From contig JAACJO010000016.1 of assembly GCA_013368445.1 (NCBI GenBank), positions 186,001 to 250,000 of the forward strand: 64,000 nt of DNA, in the 5' to 3' direction. The notes below the pieces were generated by a model, which was given only the letters and a program-made list of their open reading frames with translations, did not search any database and was not told the DNA's origin. Positions 58,465 through 64,000 of this stretch are shown here, piece by piece. A program made the position numbers and the translations under genes. Source of the DNA: Leucocoprinus leucothites. Its lineage: Eukaryota > Basidiomycota > Agaricomycetes > Agaricales > Agaricaceae. Within the stretch, counting starts at the first letter, position 1. The number at the start of each line of letters is the position of its first letter.

Positions 58465-58694
58465 GAGTCAGGGTGTTCAGGGTGGAATTTTTAAACCCAG
58501 GATCAGACAAGTATTTTGATCGACGTCCATTGACTCTTTTCCCTCTTCAACTTGCGCGGGTCGGGGGTTCATTTCTCCTTCTCCCCTTCCTTCCCTCTCA
58601 TCCACGATAGCCATGACTGATGAAGAGACGTCATTATTGCGGAATAAACCTGACCTGGTGTATGAACGATTCTCAGCTAGCAAGAAGAGACTTT
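58465..58694 (+). pseudogene. Stranded promoter and first exon of an MFS transporter gene
   Basis: The 150 bp before the ATG at 58613 match the upstream region of MFS transporter 4 (63857-63995, read on the minus strand). The coding part then reads MTDEETSLLRNKPDLVYERF, nearly the same as transporter 4, through SASKKRL. Similarity stops about 58694 and the dispersed repeat begins within 15 bp. No further MFS exons follow. The fragment may still be transcribed because the promoter region is present. Confidence 0.85.
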
Positions 58695-58705
58695 TCACTC
58701 AGGAG

Positions 58706-59052
58706 GTCCGAAGTTCGTGACCTTCGGAACTGACCACCACTCGAGTTCTGACTCGCTGATTCCCATGCCTCTCGTTTCCTGTGTCCCCAGTCTGCGAGGA
58801 TAATTGTCGCGTCCGGCATGACTCATCCAGGCCCTCTGACGAAACACAGCACTGGTGACACTCTGGATTCGGCCTTCATTGCACTCTCAGGTCTCTGAAC
58901 GACGTCCTTTCGACCATCCTTCAATGAGCTGGTCGCTTTGTAAATAAGCGCCTACCAATTGACGCGGAAGTCACGATTCATGCGCTCCATCGCTTATTGA
59001 CTTTCCACGCGCAAATTTCAGCTCACAGGTACGTTTATGCTCTTGGGTCGAC
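58706..59052. repeat. Dispersed repeat, copy 2
   Basis: Partner of 57160-57500 in direct orientation. It abuts the truncated MFS first exon, which suggests that insertion or recombination at this repeat cut the transporter gene off after its first exon. Confidence 0.75.
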
Positions 59053-60508
59053 CAAACAGCATTCTGATTGTAAAACAATAGAGAGAGCATTGTTTTTATA
59101 CGATATTTTCCATTCTAACACCCTGAGAGGAATATCTCCGAAGAAACCGACATGGCTATACGAAAGCCTCAGCCCACTAAATCCCCTAATTCTGCTCTTT
59201 TTCAATAGCAACGTCTTTGTATAGCTGAAACATACTACTCGCTCATTTGGCCTCGGCGCTGCCGCAAAGGCCTACTTGGATCCGTTTCTGCCATTGACAC
59301 ACAAACTTAGGATAGTCTAAACATTCAACTGATTCAACATGTAATGATCTTGGGGCCTCTGGCAAATTCTTGAGTGGAGTCGAGAATATCGTGAGCTATT
59401 CTGATACCGCCTTCGGTTGTGAGCCTTGACCTCGAGGACGTATTACTGGAGGATTACTTTCCGGAATTAGAAGAGGGCGAGAAACGATCTCTATGATGAC
59501 ATTAATCTTATATTCCATCAGCAAGGATGGGGTCGCTGATTACTGACTCCCGTCCTTCATGGATCTGGCTGTAAACATATTACTAGAAAGATCATCAAGA
59601 CTGCTTTCTGTTGCCACCCCTCGCCGTTTGACAGAGTTGCTCCCAACGTTCCACAATCACGCTTCTAGTGTTGCGGCAGGCTCCTATACCATGCAACGTG
59701 TTAATGACGTGATGTATTTTCGCGCTATTGCTTGGTCCTTCATTCATCCATGCTCCCCTTTTTAGCACGATGCCATTTGAACATCCATAATTAACCTGGA
59801 TAACTCCACAAGCTAGTAGTCTCCTGGGCCCTAATAAGTATCTTAGTCTACTCGAGGCCATCTTCTAACATGAGGGACCTGACAGGAACAGCGCTAGAAC
59901 GTTAGGCTTTCCTAGCTCAAGGCACCCCAGGACACTAGGGCCTCTCGATGACGACAAGCAGCATGTGGCTGGGCCAGCTCAATAGGAGGAGAATAGGACC
60001 AAGTACTGTGACTCGGTGGCAAACATGGTCTCGAAACAGCAGTCACAATGTCCTAATATCATACTAGTGGGTAACCGTTGTAGTTTGTGTGAAGGCGTGG
60101 GCTACATACAATCAGAAAAACCTATCCTTAGCTGTGGGGTACGTTGTAAGACCTAAAGTTAGTTAAGGTAGCGCCAGTAGTGCGTTTTCGACATTGTTGC
60201 TAAGTTATAAATGGCTGCGAGCCGCCCAAGGACCTACGGCTGGTATTTTCTCGTCCGGCAGCTAATACCATTTTCTAATTCTGTCCGCGGCAAGGAGTAG
60301 ACTAATCCTCACTTATTGATATTTTTCCCAGGCCGTTAAACGCCGTTCCAAATTGTGAGGGTGGATTACACTAAGATTCGGGGCATGAACGGCCTCAAAT
60401 ATCCAAAACGGTTTTCTACTTTTGAACTTCTATTTTTGAAAGAACTGTACTATCGGATTTCTACAATCCGAATACTGGAAAAAAAGGAACTCTGTGAGGT
60501 CAAAATGG
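59053..60508. other. 1.4-kb gene-free stretch
   Basis: Only short frames, such as 59559-59765, with no recognisable content. The last few hundred bases are probably upstream sequence of the histidine-rich protein gene. Confidence 0.45.
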
Positions 60509-60516
60509 TATATAAA
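60509..60516 (+). promoter_or_regulatory. TATA box of the histidine-rich protein gene
   Basis: TATATAAA lies 137 bp before the ATG at 60646; the distance is explained by a 55-bp intron in the 5' UTR (60583-60637, GTGAGT to TTTTCAG). Confidence 0.65.
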
Positions 60517-60645
60517 CGATGCTAGGACTCAGCTCTCTTCAGCATTCGACCTCTCAGTCAACGCACAACAACTCTCACACAAGTGAGTTTCTTCTCAATC
60601 ATCAGGATCACAACTGACAAAAGCTCATTCTTTTCAGCTCAGACA

Positions 60646-61281
60646 ATGAAGTTCTTCAAATCTTTCGTTCTCGTCGCCTGCACTCTCGCCGCATTCGTTG
60701 CCGCAGAGCCTGCTACCGCTGCTGAAGCAACCACTGCAGCCGATGCAACTGAAGGAGGATACCACCCAGTTTACCATGGTGGTCACCACTACTACGCTCG
60801 TGAAGAAAACGCCGAGGAAGGGCACGATCACGGCCACCACGGTCATGGATACTACCCTCGCGAGGAAAATGCTGAAGAGGGTCGTGGTCATGGTCACCAC
60901 GGCCACGGATACTACCCTCGCGAAGAAAATGCCGAGGAAGGGCGCGGTCATGGCCACCACGGTCACGGATACTACCCTCGTGAGGAAAACGCTGAGGAAG
61001 GGCGCGGCCATGGCCACCACGGTCACGGCTACTATGCTCGCGATGTAGAAGGCTATGGTCACGGACACCACGGTCACGGCTACTACCCTCGTGCAGAGGA
61101 AGGATATGGGCACCACGGCCACCACGGTCATGGCTATTACCCTCGTGCCGAAGAAGGCTACGGCCACCACCGCCACGGCTACTATCCTCGCGATGTGGAG
61201 GGGTACGGACACCACCACCACGGCTACTACCCTCGTGAGGAGGCTGGGCATGGCCACCACGGCCACCACGGCTACTACTAA
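60646..61281 (+). CDS. Secreted histidine-rich repeat protein
   Basis: A 211-residue protein in a single coding exon behind a 5' UTR intron. Residues 1-20 (MKFFKSFVLVACTLAAFVAA) are a clear signal peptide. An Ala/Thr-rich spacer follows to about 38. The rest is nine units, each starting YYPR or YYAR: four EENAEEG-type units with GHGHHGHG, then shorter DVEGYG and AEEGYG units with runs such as GHHGHH. There are no cysteines. The many Gly-His stretches should bind copper, nickel or zinc; the Pro-Arg or Ala-Arg at regular spacing could be protease sites releasing short peptides. Both are inference. No known family. A long antisense frame over the repeats is a composition artefact. An in-frame ATG at 60583 lies inside the UTR intron and was rejected. 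Confidence 0.82.
   Translation: MKFFKSFVLVACTLAAFVAAEPATAAEATTAADATEGGYHPVYHGGHHYYAREENAEEGHDHGHHGHGYYPREENAEEGRGHGHHGHGYYPREENAEEGRGHGHHGHGYYPREENAEEGRGHGHHGHGYYARDVEGYGHGHHGHGYYPRAEEGYGHHGHHGHGYYPRAEEGYGHHRHGYYPRDVEGYGHHHHGYYPREEAGHGHHGHHGYY
60793..61020 (+). repeat. 60-bp tandem repeats in the histidine-rich gene
   Basis: Successive units of about 60 bp encode YYPREENAEEG followed by GHGHHGHG. They differ mainly at silent third positions, so selection or gene conversion has kept the peptide sequence. Shorter, more diverged units continue to 61281. Confidence 0.85.
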
Positions 61282-61746
61282 ACCTTGTAGTCGCTCGTTC
61301 CAAAGTCGGCTAGTGTTGAAATGTAGATTCCGGCGTCACTGTCTGCACTGTTCGAAATTTGTAGTGTTATGAATTGGAAAAGCGGAGGAGAAACAGGAAA
61401 TTAATGTACTTGTTATGATTACTTGCCCCTTATATGACATATATCCAAGCTGAGAACCTGTGGAACTCAAACCTAGTATTCAAATTAGGAAATGAGCTTG
61501 ACACACCATCATTGATCGTAGGCCCATTGTAACAACCATTCTTGTGGGTCCCAATCCTAAGTCAAGGGACGACCTTGAATATCGGCGAAACCACGTCCAA
61601 TGTTGATATTTTCGAGAGCACTCTCAGTATAGAAATACTTCTATTGATCATCCCAAGAATATAGCAGATCTAGTTCCGTCAATACATAGAGTATTTCCAT
61701 CTAAAAGATAAAATTGAACGGTATACCACATCCACACCTCTAGCAT
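61282..61746. other. Intergenic region between convergent genes
   Basis: Lies between the 3' ends of the histidine-rich protein gene and MFS transporter 4. No gene or repeat seen. Confidence 0.45.
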
Positions 61747-63856
61747 CTAATTTTCATCCGCAGTCGAATACCCAATATCCACCCAAGCACGCATAGAATC
61801 TCCATAAATAATCGTTATAATCGTGATACTAATATTCCAAACGTTTGAATAAACCAAATCCAAAGGTTAAAGGTGGAAAGAGACGTACAAGAATCCTGTC
61901 AATGCGAATACTGCAACGACACCATTGGTGAAGACGTGCCCGTAGTTGTTGATCATAGGAAGGAGCATCGCTGTTGTAATCGCGAGCGCAAGTGATCGGA
62001 ATGCACTATAAAGCATGAAAGAAAGTGAGCAAATACCCTCTGTGAGGGAAGAGCTCGAGGGCGTACTTTACAGCAGCAGTAACCTCTGCACTATTTCCAT
62101 GCAATACATCGACCACATATGCTCCGCAAGGCGTCAACGCGCTATCACACTAGAGACAGAGAACACAAATCCAGACAACATAAGTTTCTCCAAAATAGTC
62201 GCAGAAAAAAAGGAAACTTACGCCAACTCCATTCAAGAAGAAGCAAACAAAGTTCAACGCCAACCCAAGCTTTCCAGGCACATACTTCGTAATTAAACCC
62301 GACGCAAGAACAGTAATCGGCAAATAGAAACTGTACAAGCACGCGCGCAGCCGATCTTCGGGGTACCAATAGCCTCGAATCTTTTTGTATCTGATTACTG
62401 TTTTATCGGATATCCAACCTGCGAGTGGTGCACCGACTAAATTATAAATGGGAAGGCAAAGGGACAGCACAGTTAATTGGTAGATTGGAAAGGGGTGTGA
62501 AAAATGTATGACACGTACTTGCGTTGCCTATGCCAAGGGGGAGGAAGCAGGCGCCGATAAGTGCTTCGTTCTCGATGCCATAACGCTTTCCCTAATTATG
62601 GAAATGAGCTCATTATGGACGTGAGAGAACGCCGGCATTGTGAACGTACAATTGTATAGGGTAGGGGAATCATTAAAGCTTTCAAGGGAAGGAACCAGCA
62701 TAAGATGGAGGCCAGAAAACAGAGAAAAGACGCTCACCAAAGTCGGTCAGCACCGCGAGATACCCAATGAATCCCTACAATCCAACCCCACATAATTCGT
62801 TAGCTTTTCATTTTCGTAATCTTCCCAGCAAGTGACATGCTTACCGCAGCCAAAATATTTGGGCTCCGAAGCATTAGCAGCTGAGCCAACGGGTTCAACA
62901 TCACGGGCCTCCACTTCGGGTGCGCCTTTCCAGAGCGTTTTAATTCATCGACGCCCATCGTCCCAGGATGACTCGTTTCGGGGAAAAAGAAGAAAATACA
63001 AAACAGAGCACCAACCGCAAAAACGGATAACCCATAATGTATTCCTCGCCATGACCAGTAGTGAGCTATTATACCACCGATTGTTGGTGCGAGAGCGAGA
63101 CCGAGGAGACCAGTCTACACAAAGGCGGATCAATTAGAAGTCTGGTGCTTCGACGGCAGAGAGAAAGAAAGCAAGAGCAAGACGCACCCCGAAATAACTC
63201 CCTAAAGCTGTTCCTCTCTCCTCTAACCTATATATATCACCAATCACACCAGCTCCGACTGAAAGACCGGGGGATGCACCCATTCCTTGGATGAATCGCC
63301 AAATCATAAGCTGCTGGACAGTTTGTGCTGTGGCGACGCCCAAAGAGGCTATGGTCATGACGGGGAGACACCATAGGTAACTTGGTCGACGGCCATCTGT
63401 TTATCGGGTTCAGCTGAAGCCCTAGAGGGATGATGAAAAAAACTGGTGGTTAAACTCACAGAATTTGGAGTATTTGGAGCCAATAAGGCCACCGAACGAG
63501 GCTGCGAGAATGTATATGCTCACAGCGTAACTGGTGTAATGTCAGGGTGGTATTGAGAGATAGTTAGCAGATTGAAGGTGCGATGATAACCGAAATTAAC
63601 AATCACCTGATAACCTCACCCGTCGAATCGAGATCCTTGGCAACCTGCGGTATAGAAGGAACAAAAGTTCCAGAAGTGAAGACTGGGAAGAACTCTCCTT
63701 CAAAGAAGAGTCAGGATCAGTAAAGTAGGGAAACATACAGGCAACGAGTCCGCCCCACGACACAATCGCGACCAAAAGTCTCTTCTTGCTAGCTGAGAAT
63801 CGCTCATACACCAGGTCATGTTTATTTGGTAATAATGACGTCTCTTCGGTAGTCAT
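61747..63856 (-). CDS. MFS transporter 4 (DHA1-like)
   Basis: A 459-residue transporter from twelve exons: 63856-63739, 63682-63607, 63530-63460, 63396-63188, 63114-62845, 62774-62738, 62678-62650, 62591-62519, 62436-62222, 62149-62067, 62005-61889, 61828-61747. It starts MTTEETSLLPNKHDLVYERF. Motifs: GVIGDIYRLEERGTALG, ALAPTIGGIIAHYWSWR, FPETSHPGT, YWYPEDRLRAC, AWVDIGYST. Same intron loss as transporter 3 and the same total length, marking them as a recent pair. The acceptor of exon 7 ends AAG. Its promoter and first exon are copied at 58465-58694. Export substrate unknown. Confidence 0.88.
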
Positions 63857-64000
63857 GCCTGTCGTTGATGAGAGGACGGAAGAAAAGGAAGGAGAAATGA
63901 ATTCTCGACCCCGCGCAGGTTGAAGAGGGAAAAAAGGGTCAATTACAGAGGTGATCAAAATACTTATGTGATCCTAGGTTTACAAATCCCACTCTGACTC

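Noticed and set aside
60634..61269. 211-codon antisense frame over the histidine-rich gene
   Set aside because: It mirrors the repeat composition of the sense gene, has no start context or signal of its own, and the sense strand has TATA box, UTR intron and signal peptide.
1..64000. tRNA, rRNA, CRISPR arrays or complete transposons
   Set aside because: None recognised on reading both strands; tRNA genes cannot be excluded without a covariance-model scan.

Overview
The window is nuclear DNA of a filamentous basidiomycete, most likely an agaricomycete. Genes are broken by many short introns, mostly about 45-75 nt with GT-AG ends. Several families are typical of mushroom-forming fungi: DUF6593, DUF6534, I66-type beta-trefoil inhibitor, AA3_2 GMC oxidases and an ISG12-like membrane protein. 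Argonaute and ATG101 are clearly eukaryotic. No bacterial operons, rRNA genes, CRISPR arrays or intact transposons were seen. I rebuilt exon models by hand and checked reading phase across every junction. Most models close exactly; the exceptions are stated.

Left part (1-21 kb). An intact gene for a 1059-residue coiled-coil protein with a centrosomin-type N-terminal motif (6035-9729, minus) is surrounded by damaged copies of itself: 80-2225, 13405-14075, and the related units 12825-13405 and 17225-17830. The last two units also carry the terminal exon of an I66-type inhibitor gene. Among these lie an intact MFS transporter (3128-5138), a Vps62-like protein (11678-12356), the inhibitor gene (17661-18394) and two paralogous DUF6593 genes (18767-21008).

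Middle part (21-38 kb). Two GMC oxidoreductases of identical length and exon layout (23847-26188 and 35602-37932) flank a long-chain acyl-CoA synthetase, a second MFS transporter and a DUF6534 multi-pass membrane protein. The last has one junction I could not resolve.

38-46 kb holds housekeeping and RNA-silencing genes: an Argonaute of about 25 exons, a mitochondrial J-domain protein, and ATG101. The last two are divergent across a 165-bp promoter. Argonaute and the J protein contain very small exons.

Right part (46-64 kb). A Baeyer-Villiger-like flavin monooxygenase and two tandem zinc alcohol dehydrogenases are followed by MFS transporters 3 and 4. A third DUF6593 gene, an ISG12-like gene between two copies of a dispersed repeat, a stranded 5' fragment of an MFS gene, and a secreted histidine-rich repeat protein lie between the two transporters. 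The many oxidoreductases, a CoA ligase and four related exporters suggest oxidation of alcohols or aldehydes linked to lipid or aromatic metabolism, with efflux. That joint role is inference from neighbourhood only.
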